Assembly: GCF_030548205.1 (NCBI RefSeq)
Contig: NZ_JAUORV010000005.1
Location: forward strand, 62,001-126,000
Length of the DNA: 64,000 nt
Origin: Aliiglaciecola sp. 3_MG-2023
Lineage (GTDB): Bacteria > Pseudomonadota > Gammaproteobacteria > Enterobacterales > Alteromonadaceae
Direction: 5' to 3'
Made by a program: the position numbers and the translations under genes. The notes under the pieces were generated by a model. The model was not told the origin of the DNA. It did no database searches and saw nothing but the letters and a program-made list of their open reading frames with translations. Shown one piece after another: positions 1-8,868 of the stretch; position 1 is the stretch's first letter; every line of letters starts with the position of its first letter.

Positions 1-11
1 AGGAGTACTGA

Positions 12-884
12 ATGTTAAGAATATTTCTATTTCTAGGCACAAATATAGCCATTATTGCATTATTAAGTCTGACATTTAGCCTTTTTGGTTTCCAAGGCTT
101 ACTAGCAGAAAATGGGGTTGATTTAGATCTAACTGCGTTAATGATCTATTCAGGTGTTATCGGTTTTAGCGGCGCGTTCATTTCTTTGTTCTTATCTAAG
201 TTTATGGCTAAGCGGTCTATGGGCGTTCATGTTATTGAACAGCCGTCCGATACTACCCAGCGTTGGCTAGTCGATACCGTGCGTAGACAAGCTGAAATGG
301 CTGGAATAGGCATGCCTGAGGTTGGTCTTTTCAATAGCCCATCGCCTAATGCTTTTGCTACTGGCTGGAATCGAAATAATGCGTTAGTCGCAGTTAGTAC
401 CGGACTCCTTGCGCAGATGAGTAAAAATGAAGTGGAAGCGGTATTGGCTCACGAAGTTAGCCACGTAGCAAACGGTGATATGGTAACCATGACGTTAATT
501 CAAGGGGTTGTGAACACCTTTGTGGTTTTCTTATCTCGGGTTATAGGACACATTGTTGATCGAGTCGTATTCAAAGTAGAGAGAGGTCATGGACCGGCTT
601 TTTGGATTGTCTCTATTATTGCTGAAATTATTCTTGGCTTTTTAGCGATGACCCTAGTGATGTGGTTTTCTCGGTACAGAGAGTTCAGAGCCGATGAAGG
701 TGGTGCAAAACTCGCAGGAAAGGCAAATATGATTGCTGCTTTAGGGAAGTTGAAGAGCTTCCAAGGAACCCCTGATATGCCTGATGAAATGGCCGCTTTT
801 GCCATTAACGCGGGGAAAATACAAAAACTATTTGCAAGCCATCCACCGCTGGAAAAGCGTATTGAAAATCTAAGAGCTGGGTAA
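12..884 (+). CDS. htpX: Membrane zinc metalloprotease HtpX
   Basis: The 290-residue product has the layout of HtpX (M48B peptidase), an inner-membrane heat-shock protease that degrades misfolded membrane proteins alongside FtsH. Two hydrophobic segments lie at about residues 5-30 and 42-62. The zinc motif HEVSH is at 147-151, two more membrane segments lie at about 158-178 and 195-217, and the sequence EFRADEGGA supplies the third zinc ligand. The C-terminal SHPPLEKRIENL is also typical of the family. Length matches the family norm. A perfect AGGAG at positions 1-5 precedes the ATG, so the gene is complete although it starts at the window edge. It seems to be transcribed alone. No heat-shock promoter can be seen because the upstream DNA is outside the window. 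Confidence 0.97.
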   Translation: MLRIFLFLGTNIAIIALLSLTFSLFGFQGLLAENGVDLDLTALMIYSGVIGFSGAFISLFLSKFMAKRSMGVHVIEQPSDTTQRWLVDTVRRQAEMAGIGMPEVGLFNSPSPNAFATGWNRNNALVAVSTGLLAQMSKNEVEAVLAHEVSHVANGDMVTMTLIQGVVNTFVVFLSRVIGHIVDRVVFKVERGHGPAFWIVSIIAEIILGFLAMTLVMWFSRYREFRADEGGAKLAGKANMIAALGKLKSFQGTPDMPDEMAAFAINAGKIQKLFASHPPLEKRIENLRAG

Positions 885-960
885 TCCAGCTCTATTTAGC
901 ATTTATACTTTTTAAGTAATCTTATACACCAAGTCTACAAAGCCAACCTAAAAGCCCAAT

Positions 961-1179
961 TTAAAAAGCGAAGCTAGTCTGCACTCTGCGCCCTGTATTG
1001 GTGTTTTTATTTTTTGATTTCGCCAACATTCGTAGATTATCTAAGCGATTGATAAAGCTCTCGAATTGTTTGTCGCGTGTCGCTTTATCTTGGTTTTTTT
1101 GACTGACTCTTTGTTGTTGTATTTGACAACGAGCGGACTCACATATTGAATCGTGCAGGTTAACTAATTCATTTGTCAT
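961..1179 (-). CDS. Small LexA-controlled (SOS-induced) protein of unknown function
   Basis: This 72-residue soluble, basic, Gln/Lys/Arg-rich product has no signal peptide or membrane segment and no family I recognise. Residues 5-60 look helical and the end (RRVQTSFAF) is basic then aromatic. The gene is believable because GAGAGGA lies just upstream of the ATG and because a perfect LexA box, CTGT-N8-ACAG, overlaps the -10 of a near-consensus promoter ending about 20 bases before the start codon. By position it could be a division inhibitor or repair accessory factor, like the small SOS proteins of other bacteria, but it does not look like SulA, YebG, DinI or SidA. Two cysteines (C13, C18) are present. 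Real gene likely; function unknown. Confidence 0.72.
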   Translation of the reverse strand: MTNELVNLHDSICESARCQIQQQRVSQKNQDKATRDKQFESFINRLDNLRMLAKSKNKNTNTGRRVQTSFAF

Positions 1180-1198
1180 AACATCCTCTCTATTTTAA

Positions 1199-1214
1199 CT
1201 GTATACATATACAG
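1199..1214 (-). promoter_or_regulatory. LexA (SOS) box
   Basis: The 16 bases are CTGTATACATATACAG on the plus strand, an exact CTGT-N8-ACAG LexA operator with an alternating AT core and flanking A/T as in gammaproteobacterial SOS genes. It overlaps the -10 element of the promoter reading into the small gene on the minus strand, which is the usual arrangement for LexA repression. Confidence 0.88.
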
Positions 1215-1240
1215 TATATAATCGAATGAAAATTAGTCAA
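1213..1240 (-). promoter_or_regulatory. Sigma70 promoter of the SOS small gene
   Basis: Read on the minus strand, TTGACT (1240-1235) is followed after 16 bases by TATACT (1218-1213). Both are one mismatch from consensus. The -10 overlaps the LexA box, so the promoter should be strong and LexA-repressed. Confidence 0.75.
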
Positions 1241-1278
1241 TAGATAGACACATAAATTCTTTTAAAATGTCATTGTGT

Positions 1279-1530
1279 TTAACCTTTGCTATTCAAAATA
1301 CGGTTTACCCCTTCTGATTCCCGTTTAACCAATATAAATGTAATGATCATTTTAGTCGGAAGTGACATAACCATCCCCACTGCAACGCAGGCTGCACTAA
1401 TTATAATTCCTTGTATTCCCATTTCTTCAATGGTTTGACTAAAAAGGTGTAAATAAACCCCAAGCATAATTAACCCCAACCCCGTGAACATGACCATTTT
1501 AAGCAATGTCATTACCTTGGTGTTAGTCAT
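1279..1530 (-). CDS. Small two-segment inner-membrane protein, unknown function
   Basis: The 83-residue product has hydrophobic stretches at about residues 9-28 and 38-68 and a short polar tail (KRESEGVNRILNSKG), so it is probably an inner-membrane protein with two or three segments. An AAGAGG ribosome site lies 8 bases before the ATG. I do not recognise the family. It reads in the same direction as the SOS gene downstream but is separated from it by a promoter, so it is probably a separate unit. Codon use and ribosome site support a real gene; no function is proposed. Confidence 0.55.
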   Translation of the reverse strand: MTNTKVMTLLKMVMFTGLGLIMLGVYLHLFSQTIEEMGIQGIIISAACVAVGMVMSLPTKMIITFILVKRESEGVNRILNSKG

Positions 1531-2110
1531 GAAGGTTGCCTCTTATTGTTCAAAACCCTTTTGCGATATTTAATCAGGTATTGAAAAAGCCACATTGATC
1601 CAGGTCAGTTGAATAGTATATTTTGACTTTGTGAGTAAATTTTAATTCCTTCCCAGCTTGAATTTATAGCATTAGCTATCAAACATTGGCATACAAATAG
1701 TTAACAAACGAATCTATAAAAAAGAAATACTAAATATCAAAGAAACAGGGATTGATGTTAACTATTAGTTAAAATTATTGCTTTTTTCGATTTGGTAAAT
1801 TTAATTTTTACAGACGGGCGAGTAAATAATAAATGCTTAATTACAATCTTTAGTTGATGTTTCTAATGGGTTTTTTGGTTTTCAAGCATTGTTGCTATAT
1901 CGATTTAGTTGTAAACGGTTAGTTAATAATTTTTCAGAATTGGATGATTATGAGTTGACGGTCTCTTTTTCGTACTCTATCCTAATGAAAGCGCTTACAT
2001 TTGCTTGTTATTACAATAATTTTACAACCTTTGGGTGGCAAGAGCAGGAAGTGCGCGGGTAAAAGTGTAGTAATGAGTACTATCAAGTTAGTTTTTTGGG
2101 AGAAAACAAC
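1531..2110. other. Intergenic region, AT-rich, upstream of the TonB receptor
   Basis: About 580 bases without a convincing gene. The only clear element is the LacI-type operator at 1986-1999. The region should hold the receptor promoter and a long 5' leader. No riboswitch or RNA gene is recognised. Confidence 0.5.
1986..1999. promoter_or_regulatory. LacI-family operator before the TonB receptor operon
   Basis: TGAAAGCGCTTACA fits the LacI/GalR-family palindrome TGNAANCGNTTNCA with the central CG step. A near-identical site precedes the beta-glucosidase gene (8760-8773), so both are probable targets of the LacI-type regulator at 11894-12895. Confidence 0.75.
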
Positions 2111-5100
2111 ATGACTAAAATAAGGTTTGCAAAAACCCATCTAGCAAAGAGTCTGTCGCTCGTTTTAGGAGCTTCAATGTGTGCACCACTTGTTGCGCAA
2201 GAAGCTGAAGACTTAGAGGTAATACAAGTAACGGGATTACGCGGTAGTTTACAAGAGGCTGCTGCAATAAAACGCTCATCAGCGGGGGTTGTTGACGCTA
2301 TTTCTGCTGAAGATATCGGTAAATTCCCAGATACAAACCTAGCAGAATCGTTACAACGTATTACGGGGGTCTCCATCAGTCGCACCAATGGTGAAGGGTC
2401 TGAAGTGACGGTTCGTGGTTTTGGTGGCGGAAACAACATGATCACCTTGAATGGTCGAACTATGCCGGCGGCGATAACCTATGGAGCAGGCACAGGGGCT
2501 GACGGAACCACCAAAGGTGGAAACACTCGTTCATTTGATTTTGCAAACCTTGCCTCAGAGAGTATTAGGGCCGTTGAAGTATACAAAACGGGGAAAGCCA
2601 ATATCGCTACTGGTGGAATAGGTGCAACCATTAATATCATCACCGCTAAACCTATGGACCAAGAAGGTTTTGTTGCCACTGTAGGTGCAAAAGCCGTGCA
2701 TGATACAACTAATCGAACCGGCGATGATTTAACCCCGGAGCTTTCAGCCATTATGAGTTACGCCAATGACGACAAAACCTTTGGTGTTAGTTTGTCGGCT
2801 GTTCATCAAGAACGTGACTCAGGTTATACAGGGGCAACAGTAAATAATTGGAATATTGACTATTGGGATGACATTGCAGACCCAGATAGAATGTGGAACA
2901 ACGCTGACGCCAATTATGTTAATGCTCCAGAACAAGGGCAGTTGTATGCTCGCCCTAATGATATCCGCTATGCTTTTTCAAATACTCAAAGAACTCGCGA
3001 CAATATGCAACTCACTTTGCAGTTCGCCCCCACCGATGATTTTAAGGCATCAGTTGATTACACCTTTGCCGAAAATGAAATTGTCGAACAGCGCGGAGAA
3101 ATTGGTAACTGGCTACAAATTGGAACCAATACGGGCACCGTTGAGTTCGATAACTCTGCCGTAAAAACGCCTATTTATATTTCCGAGAGTTATGCCGGAG
3201 GCGTTGATGAAGGCTATGAGCAGCAATGGCGTGAACAAACCAATACTCTTGATTCGGTTGGGGTCAATTTCGAATACAACGTGAATGATGATTTCAAAAT
3301 AGTTTTTGATGCTCACGATTCAACCATGCACAGTCGCGGCACCGGACCTAGAGGATCTGGCGAGTTAGCCGTGGGTTTAGGCGCGCCAACCGTCGTCTCT
3401 AGAGAATGGTTTTGGGATGCTGATTTACCCACTTATAGCAATGTTTATGATGACAGTATTCGCGGCGCTAACAATAACGGTCAGGTGGATGCAGGAGACG
3501 TCGGATCGTCAATTGCCCGTATTAGAAACGCCAGCCAAAAGTCGAGTATTACTCAATATAAACTTGATGCTACTTACTTCCTCGACAGTGGTCATTTCGA
3601 TTTCGGTTTAGAAGCTCGCGAGATGGAGTCTCGTTCATTCCAAACCGCAGGTAACAATATTGCCTTGGGGAATTGGGGGGTGGCGAATCCGGGTGAGTTC
3701 GGTGATTTGATCCAACCTTTTGATTTGCCTGGTGAGTTTGATGACTTTACCACTCGATCTGGTGGATACGGATTTATTGCCAATGCCGCTGATTTATATA
3801 CGGCAGCTGAAGCCCTCTATCCAGGGATCCCAAGCGGTGTAGAAGATGCGTTGTCATTCGATGATACGATTCAAGAAGATACATTAGCTGCGTACGTGCA
3901 GGTATCCTTGGAAGGTGAAATTGGCAAAATGCCCTTTAGCATCCTTACCGGTATTCGTTATGAAACTACGGATGTTACTTCCACATCATTGATTAGTCGT
4001 AACTATTTCCAATGGGAAGACAATAATGACGTAGTTGCCTATGTTGATGGTTCGGAAACAAGTTATGTTTCAGCGGATAGCGATTATGACTTTTTATTAC
4101 CTAGTTTAGATTTAAGATTGGAAATCCAGGATGACTTAATTGGTCGTTTCTCTTATAGCAAAACGATTGCTCGAGCAGGTTTTGGTAGTTTAGGGGTCTC
4201 TGCTTCAAACTTTGCTGGTGGTGGCGGTTCAACACTATTGGGCGCGCAACCTACGGCGGATGCGTCAAATCCTGCTTTATTACCACTGGAATCATCTAAC
4301 GTCGATTTATCCTTAGAGTGGTACTACGATGAAACGAGTTATGTGTCAGCTGGATTGTTCCAAAAAGATGTGGTTAATTTCTTAGGTAGCCGCCAAGTTG
4401 ACCAACCGTTATTGGGTATTCGTGATGTCACCGGTGGACCCCGTGCCGAAGCGGCAGCGCAAGCGTTAGCTGATCGTAATATCGCACTAGATGATACTTC
4501 TCTTTACGCGATGATGGTGTTACTCAGTCAACCGGAAGCGTTTCCTGGCGGTGCGGATGATTACACGGGTACACCAGAGCAAATTCAACAACTAGCTGAA
4601 ACAGATGGTTGGGACTTGCTTGCCAATGAAGATGACCCAGAAGTCATTTTCCGCACCAACACCCCCGATAATAATCGCGCAGCAAAAATCTATGGGGCTG
4701 AATTCGCGGTACAACATTTCTTTGGTGATAGTGGATTTGGTGTGCAGGCAAATTATACGGTGGTACGTGGAGATGTGGGCTTTGATAATGAAGCTGATCC
4801 AAATCAATCGCAATTTGCTTTAGTGGGGTTAAGTGATACTGCTAACCTTGTGGCGATGTATGAAAAAGACGGCTTCCAAGCTCGCCTTGCCCTTAATTGG
4901 CGAGATAAATATTTGGCTGAGGTGAACAAAGGTAGTTCCAATAACCCTCGTTATGTAGAGTCTTATACGCAACTCGATGTCAACGTCAGCTATGATATTA
5001 ACGATCAATTCACGGTATTTTTTGAAGGTTTAAATATTACTGAAGAAGACATACGTGAACACGCTCGTAACGAAACCCAGCTATGGTATGCAACAGATTT

Positions 5101-5140
5101 AGGTGCACGCTATCAATTGGGAGCTCGCTACAAGTTCTAA
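2111..5140 (+). CDS. TonB-dependent outer-membrane receptor (carbohydrate locus)
   Basis: The product has 1009 residues from the ATG at 2111, which follows GGGAGA at 2098-2103; an upstream in-frame TTG is less likely. A signal peptide ends near AQEAED. A TonB box (LEVIQVTG) follows, then the plug domain with GKFPDTNLAESLQRITGV and VRGFGGG, and a long beta-barrel ending in GARYKF with the terminal Phe expected for outer-membrane insertion. The length and plug motifs match the large Xanthomonas/Caulobacter-type receptors that import sugars or glycosides. It heads a group with SapC-like, cupin and halogenase genes, and a LacI operator lies 112 bases upstream. Substrate is inferred to be a beta-glucoside from the downstream GH1 enzyme. 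Confidence 0.93.
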   Translation: MTKIRFAKTHLAKSLSLVLGASMCAPLVAQEAEDLEVIQVTGLRGSLQEAAAIKRSSAGVVDAISAEDIGKFPDTNLAESLQRITGVSISRTNGEGSEVTVRGFGGGNNMITLNGRTMPAAITYGAGTGADGTTKGGNTRSFDFANLASESIRAVEVYKTGKANIATGGIGATINIITAKPMDQEGFVATVGAKAVHDTTNRTGDDLTPELSAIMSYANDDKTFGVSLSAVHQERDSGYTGATVNNWNIDYWDDIADPDRMWNNADANYVNAPEQGQLYARPNDIRYAFSNTQRTRDNMQLTLQFAPTDDFKASVDYTFAENEIVEQRGEIGNWLQIGTNTGTVEFDNSAVKTPIYISESYAGGVDEGYEQQWREQTNTLDSVGVNFEYNVNDDFKIVFDAHDSTMHSRGTGPRGSGELAVGLGAPTVVSREWFWDADLPTYSNVYDDSIRGANNNGQVDAGDVGSSIARIRNASQKSSITQYKLDATYFLDSGHFDFGLEAREMESRSFQTAGNNIALGNWGVANPGEFGDLIQPFDLPGEFDDFTTRSGGYGFIANAADLYTAAEALYPGIPSGVEDALSFDDTIQEDTLAAYVQVSLEGEIGKMPFSILTGIRYETTDVTSTSLISRNYFQWEDNNDVVAYVDGSETSYVSADSDYDFLLPSLDLRLEIQDDLIGRFSYSKTIARAGFGSLGVSASNFAGGGGSTLLGAQPTADASNPALLPLESSNVDLSLEWYYDETSYVSAGLFQKDVVNFLGSRQVDQPLLGIRDVTGGPRAEAAAQALADRNIALDDTSLYAMMVLLSQPEAFPGGADDYTGTPEQIQQLAETDGWDLLANEDDPEVIFRTNTPDNNRAAKIYGAEFAVQHFFGDSGFGVQANYTVVRGDVGFDNEADPNQSQFALVGLSDTANLVAMYEKDGFQARLALNWRDKYLAEVNKGSSNNPRYVESYTQLDVNVSYDINDQFTVFFEGLNITEEDIREHARNETQLWYATDLGARYQLGARYKF

Positions 5141-5153
5141 CTATGCGCGAAAT

Positions 5154-5184
5154 AGGCAACAACACATCAAGTGTTGTTGCCTTT
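5154..5184 (+). terminator. Stem-loop after the TonB receptor gene
   Basis: An 11-base perfect stem (GGCAACAACAC / GTGTTGTTGCC) with loop ATCAA is followed by only TTT. It may partly terminate transcription or stabilise the receptor mRNA relative to the SapC-cupin-halogenase genes downstream. Confidence 0.6.
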
Positions 5185-5337
5185 GTCGAAGAGCGCAACC
5201 ACGCGACTATATTTGAATAGAATTTGAAGATGTTGCACACTGGTTTTGCACACTTAGCTTTATTAAATATGAATAATTTCATTTTTAAATTGTTGGTTTG
5301 AGTTAACAAATGAGTAATTGTAGGTCGAGGGAAGACA

Positions 5338-6066
5338 ATGGCGAAACACGTGCTTTTAAATAATGTGCATCATAAAAATGTGAGGGTGCTAGCCCATTAC
5401 GCTAAAGAGTTTGCCGATGATGTAGCCAGTGTATTGGTTTTCCCACCCGAATTTGTGGAGTTGCAAAAAGAGTATCCGATATTCTTTCAATTAGACAAAC
5501 AAACTATTAAATATCAATGTGTTGCAATACTGGGTTTGCAAAAAGACGAAAACCTTTTCTTAAACAATCTGAGCCCTTTAGGTTGGCATGCTGATTACAT
5601 ACCCGCGATGATGGAGCGTGGGCCTTTTCTTATTGGCTTTCAGCAACAGGATCCCCTTTCAGATCCCTCACCGGTTATTCATATTGATATGCAGCATCCC
5701 AAAGTGTCCAATGAAAAAGGACAGCCCTTGTTTCTCGAACATGGTGGCAACAGTCCCTATTTGAATCATGTGGCCACACGCCTACAGGCCATTCATGAAG
5801 GCATGGCAATCCAAGATAAGATGTTTGACTGCTTCCAAGCATGCGATTTGATAGAGCCGGTTAATATCGAATTTGATTTAATCAACGGAGAGAAGTGCAA
5901 ATTAACTGGTAATTTCACTATTAATGAAGAGAAATTAAGAGCCTTGTCAGCCGAACAGCTTTTTGAACTCAATCAATTGGGTTACCTGCAGTTTGCATAC
6001 GCAGCAATCGCTTCTGTTACTAATATTAGAAAGTTGGTAGAGCGCAAAAATGCCCTGCTAACTTAA
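5338..6066 (+). CDS. SapC-family protein
   Basis: This 242-residue protein matches the SapC family (PF07277), originally linked to the S-layer of Campylobacter but common in TonB-receptor sugar loci of marine and plant bacteria. Recognisable sequence includes LGWHADYIPAMMERGPF near residue 80-97 and a lipid- or peptide-free, soluble composition with no signal peptide. It lies between the receptor and the cupin/halogenase genes with short gaps, so it is probably co-expressed with them. Its biochemical role is not established in any family member I know. An exact function is not claimed. Confidence 0.88.
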   Translation: MAKHVLLNNVHHKNVRVLAHYAKEFADDVASVLVFPPEFVELQKEYPIFFQLDKQTIKYQCVAILGLQKDENLFLNNLSPLGWHADYIPAMMERGPFLIGFQQQDPLSDPSPVIHIDMQHPKVSNEKGQPLFLEHGGNSPYLNHVATRLQAIHEGMAIQDKMFDCFQACDLIEPVNIEFDLINGEKCKLTGNFTINEEKLRALSAEQLFELNQLGYLQFAYAAIASVTNIRKLVERKNALLT

Positions 6067-6107
6067 TCAGTGCATTATTCGTCTTACCAGTCGAGTTCAG
6101 AATAAAC

Positions 6108-7142
6108 ATGTTAAGTATAAAACAACAAACTGAAATCATAACCGATTGCCAACCAGGGAAAATACCTACGGATATCCATCAGTATTCCCATCCTGTTGTG
6201 CTTAAAGGTTTGGTTAAGCACTGGGAATTAGTTGAAATTGGCTTGGAATCCGCGCAAAAAAGCGTTGATTATTTAAAATCATTCTATAATGGAAAACCCG
6301 TATTCGCGTATTTTGGTGCGCCCGAAATAGAAGGCAAATACGCGTACAACGAAAATGCGACTAAGCTAAATTATGAGTCTAAAAAGGCAAAAGTTGATGA
6401 GGTTCTTGAACTCATAATCCAGCACCTTTATGAGCCGCAACCACCTAGTTATTACATCGCATCAAATGTTATCGATACAAACTTTCCTGGATTGACTCAG
6501 GAAAACAACTTACACATACCAGTGGCTAAAAAACAGGTTGCTACCGAACCACCAGTGGCGAGTATCTGGATAGGTAATAAGTCTATTGCCAGATGTCATT
6601 ATGATGCCTCCGATAACATTGCGTGCGTAGTTTCAGGAAAGCGCCGTTTTATCACTTTTCCACCAGATCAAATTGCTAATTTATATCCTGGTCCGCTAGC
6701 GCCTACACCAGGAGGTCCAGTTATTACCATGGTGGACTTGCACAATCCTGATTTTGAAAAATATCCAAAAATCAAAGAAGCCTTAGCCCACGGACAAGTA
6801 GCGGAATTAGAACCTGGCGATGCTATTTATATTCCAAGTATGTGGTGGCACCAAGTTGAAGCATTAAGCCCATATAATATCTTAGTGAATTATTGGTGGA
6901 GTGATGCTGAAAAATACATGGGGGCCGCAATGAATGTACTGTATCACGCCATGTTAAGTCTTCGCGATAAACCGGCTCATGAGAAAGCCGGTTGGAAGCA
7001 CGTATTTGATTACTATATTTTTGGTGAAGGTGAACAGCCTACTGAGCACTTACCCCCCGAAGCACAAGGGTTCCTAGGGCCAATGAATGAAATAATGTCT
7101 CGCCAGCTTCGCAGCATGTTAATTAACAAACTAAACAGATAA
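6108..7142 (+). CDS. Cupin-like (JmjC/FIH-type) putative Fe(II)/2-oxoglutarate oxygenase
   Basis: The 344-residue protein has the cupin_8/JmjC-like fold. The metal-binding HYDASDN motif (H-x-D) lies near residue 164-166, and the distal histidine is in the stretch IYIPSMWWHQVEAL near 250. SGKRRFITFPPDQ is a typical strand pair of this family. Relatives include FIH and hydroxylases acting on proteins or amino acids. The substrate here is unknown. It sits 41 bases after the SapC-like gene and 13 bases before the halogenase, so the three are probably one transcript and may modify the same molecule. Confidence 0.88.
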   Translation: MLSIKQQTEIITDCQPGKIPTDIHQYSHPVVLKGLVKHWELVEIGLESAQKSVDYLKSFYNGKPVFAYFGAPEIEGKYAYNENATKLNYESKKAKVDEVLELIIQHLYEPQPPSYYIASNVIDTNFPGLTQENNLHIPVAKKQVATEPPVASIWIGNKSIARCHYDASDNIACVVSGKRRFITFPPDQIANLYPGPLAPTPGGPVITMVDLHNPDFEKYPKIKEALAHGQVAELEPGDAIYIPSMWWHQVEALSPYNILVNYWWSDAEKYMGAAMNVLYHAMLSLRDKPAHEKAGWKHVFDYYIFGEGEQPTEHLPPEAQGFLGPMNEIMSRQLRSMLINKLNR

Positions 7143-7155
7143 ATGGACCTTAAAC

Positions 7156-8646
7156 GTGAATAGAAAAATCAATAATGTCGTCATCGCGGGAGGTGGCACA
7201 GCTGGATGGATAGCGGCAGCTGCATTGGCTAAACAGATGTCCTCGGTGATAAATGTGACCTTGGTGGAGTCGGATGAAATTGGTACCGTCGGTGTCGGAG
7301 AAGCCACCATTCCACCCATGCGCGTGTTTAATAAACTCTTGGGCATAGATGAATCTCAGTTTATGCGGGAAACGTCAGCTACCTTTAAACTAGGTATACA
7401 GTTTGATAATTGGGGTAAGCAAGGCGATAGCTACATCCATTCCTTTGGAATGACAGGTAAAGAGAGTTTTATCGCGCCGTTTCATCACTTCTGGCTGTAT
7501 GGGAAAGAGCAGGGGGTGGCTAAAGACTTTGGTAAGTATTGCTTTGAATTGGAAGCCGCCAGGGCTAACAAATTTGCGTTATCAGACAACTTATCAATCA
7601 ATTATGCATACCATTTAGATTCAAGTAAATATGCGGCCTTTTTACGTAAGTTTAGTGAATCTCGAGGGGTTAAGCGGCTTGAAGGGAAAATTGCAGAAGT
7701 AAATAAAAACCCGAAAAACGGTTTTATTTCTAGTTTAAAGCTGGATTCTGGACAGCTAATTGAAGGTGATTTGTTCATTGACTGTACAGGTTTTCGAGGC
7801 CTACTAATTGAGCAAGCATTGCATACTGGATATGAAGATTGGTCTCATTGGTTGCCTTGTGACAGTGCTATTGCAGTACAAACTGAATCAATGGGGGAAA
7901 TCTCTCCTATTACTCGATCAATTGCCCATCAAAGTGGCTGGCAATGGCGGATCCCCTTACAGCACAGGGTGGGGAATGGAATAGTTTATTGCAGTAAGTT
8001 TATGAGTGACGAACAGGCAAAAAATCATCTTTTGGCAAATATCCAAGGGGAAGCGATTACGCAACCAAGAGTGATCAAATATCGAACTGGTCGACGACGT
8101 AAACATTGGAACAAAAATTGTGTGGCTCTTGGTTTAGCGAGTGGTTTTGTTGAGCCCCTTGAATCAACAAGCATCCATTTAATAATGATGGGAATTATTC
8201 GCTTACTGAGGCTTTTCCCCTGTGGTGAAATATCCGACTCAGTAATCAATGAATATAATCAACAAGCCACTGATGAAATCGAAAAAATCCGCGACTTTAT
8301 TGTGTTGCATTATCATGTTACCCAACGCCAAGACAGTGAGTTTTGGCGACATTGCAAAAACATGGAAGTACCTGATAGTTTAGCCCATAGAATCAGGCTG
8401 TTCGCTGATCACGCCCATGCATTTCAAGCCGATGGTGAATTATTTAGAGTGGATTCTTGGACCCAAGTTATGCTTGGCCAGGGAATTCAACCTAAACAAT
8501 ATCACCCTAGTGTTCAGGGAATGCCTGTGAACGAGTTAGAAAAGTTCCTATCTTCATTGGAACAATCAATAGCCAAAGGCGTATCCCATTTACCGACTCA
8601 TCAAGACTTTATTCAAGAGTATTGTCGACAACCGAAACCATCATGA
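7156..8646 (+). CDS. Flavin-dependent tryptophan-halogenase family enzyme
   Basis: The 496-residue protein is a flavin-dependent halogenase. It has the FAD motif GGGTAGW at 12-18, the catalytic lysine (K78 in SATFKLGIQF, equivalent to K79 of PrnA/RebH), the WQWRIP motif (WxWxIP) at 262-267, and EPLESTS with the catalytic glutamate near 333-336. All diagnostic residues are present, so halogenating activity is likely. Halogenases of TonB-receptor loci, such as BrvH of Brevundimonas, act on indoles in vitro, but their natural substrate is unknown; tryptophan specificity is not implied. The GTG start is the one that keeps the N-terminal beta-strand, and no in-frame ATG precedes it. No dedicated flavin reductase gene is adjacent. 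Confidence 0.92.
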   Translation: MNRKINNVVIAGGGTAGWIAAAALAKQMSSVINVTLVESDEIGTVGVGEATIPPMRVFNKLLGIDESQFMRETSATFKLGIQFDNWGKQGDSYIHSFGMTGKESFIAPFHHFWLYGKEQGVAKDFGKYCFELEAARANKFALSDNLSINYAYHLDSSKYAAFLRKFSESRGVKRLEGKIAEVNKNPKNGFISSLKLDSGQLIEGDLFIDCTGFRGLLIEQALHTGYEDWSHWLPCDSAIAVQTESMGEISPITRSIAHQSGWQWRIPLQHRVGNGIVYCSKFMSDEQAKNHLLANIQGEAITQPRVIKYRTGRRRKHWNKNCVALGLASGFVEPLESTSIHLIMMGIIRLLRLFPCGEISDSVINEYNQQATDEIEKIRDFIVLHYHVTQRQDSEFWRHCKNMEVPDSLAHRIRLFADHAHAFQADGELFRVDSWTQVMLGQGIQPKQYHPSVQGMPVNELEKFLSSLEQSIAKGVSHLPTHQDFIQEYCRQPKPS

Positions 8647-8756
8647 CGACTAGGCAATAATACTAGCTAAATTAGAAGTTTAGGACTTTTTGAAGCAGGC
8701 ATTTACATTTTTTTAACCTTAATCATTGCTTTTTGATACTGTTCCAACTAACCTCT

Positions 8757-8776
8757 AAATGAAAGCGCTTTCATTT
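8757..8776. promoter_or_regulatory. LacI-family operator before the beta-glucosidase gene
   Basis: A 20-base perfect palindrome with core TGAAAGCGCTTTCA (8760-8773) lies about 95 bases before the GH1 start codon. It matches the LacI/GalR-family consensus and the site at 1986-1999 in 13 of 14 core positions, so it is a probable operator for the local LacI-type regulator. Confidence 0.82.
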
Positions 8777-8868
8777 TATGGGTTTTAATGATATTTTTCG
8801 CGATTTAGCAGTATCAAAACGCCAAAAAGAAACCGATTAACCATTAACCGAATTAGTAATTATCAATC

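Noticed and set aside
2856-3316. Small open frames overlapping TonB receptor 1
   Set aside because: They lie in other frames of a certain receptor gene and show no independent start signals.
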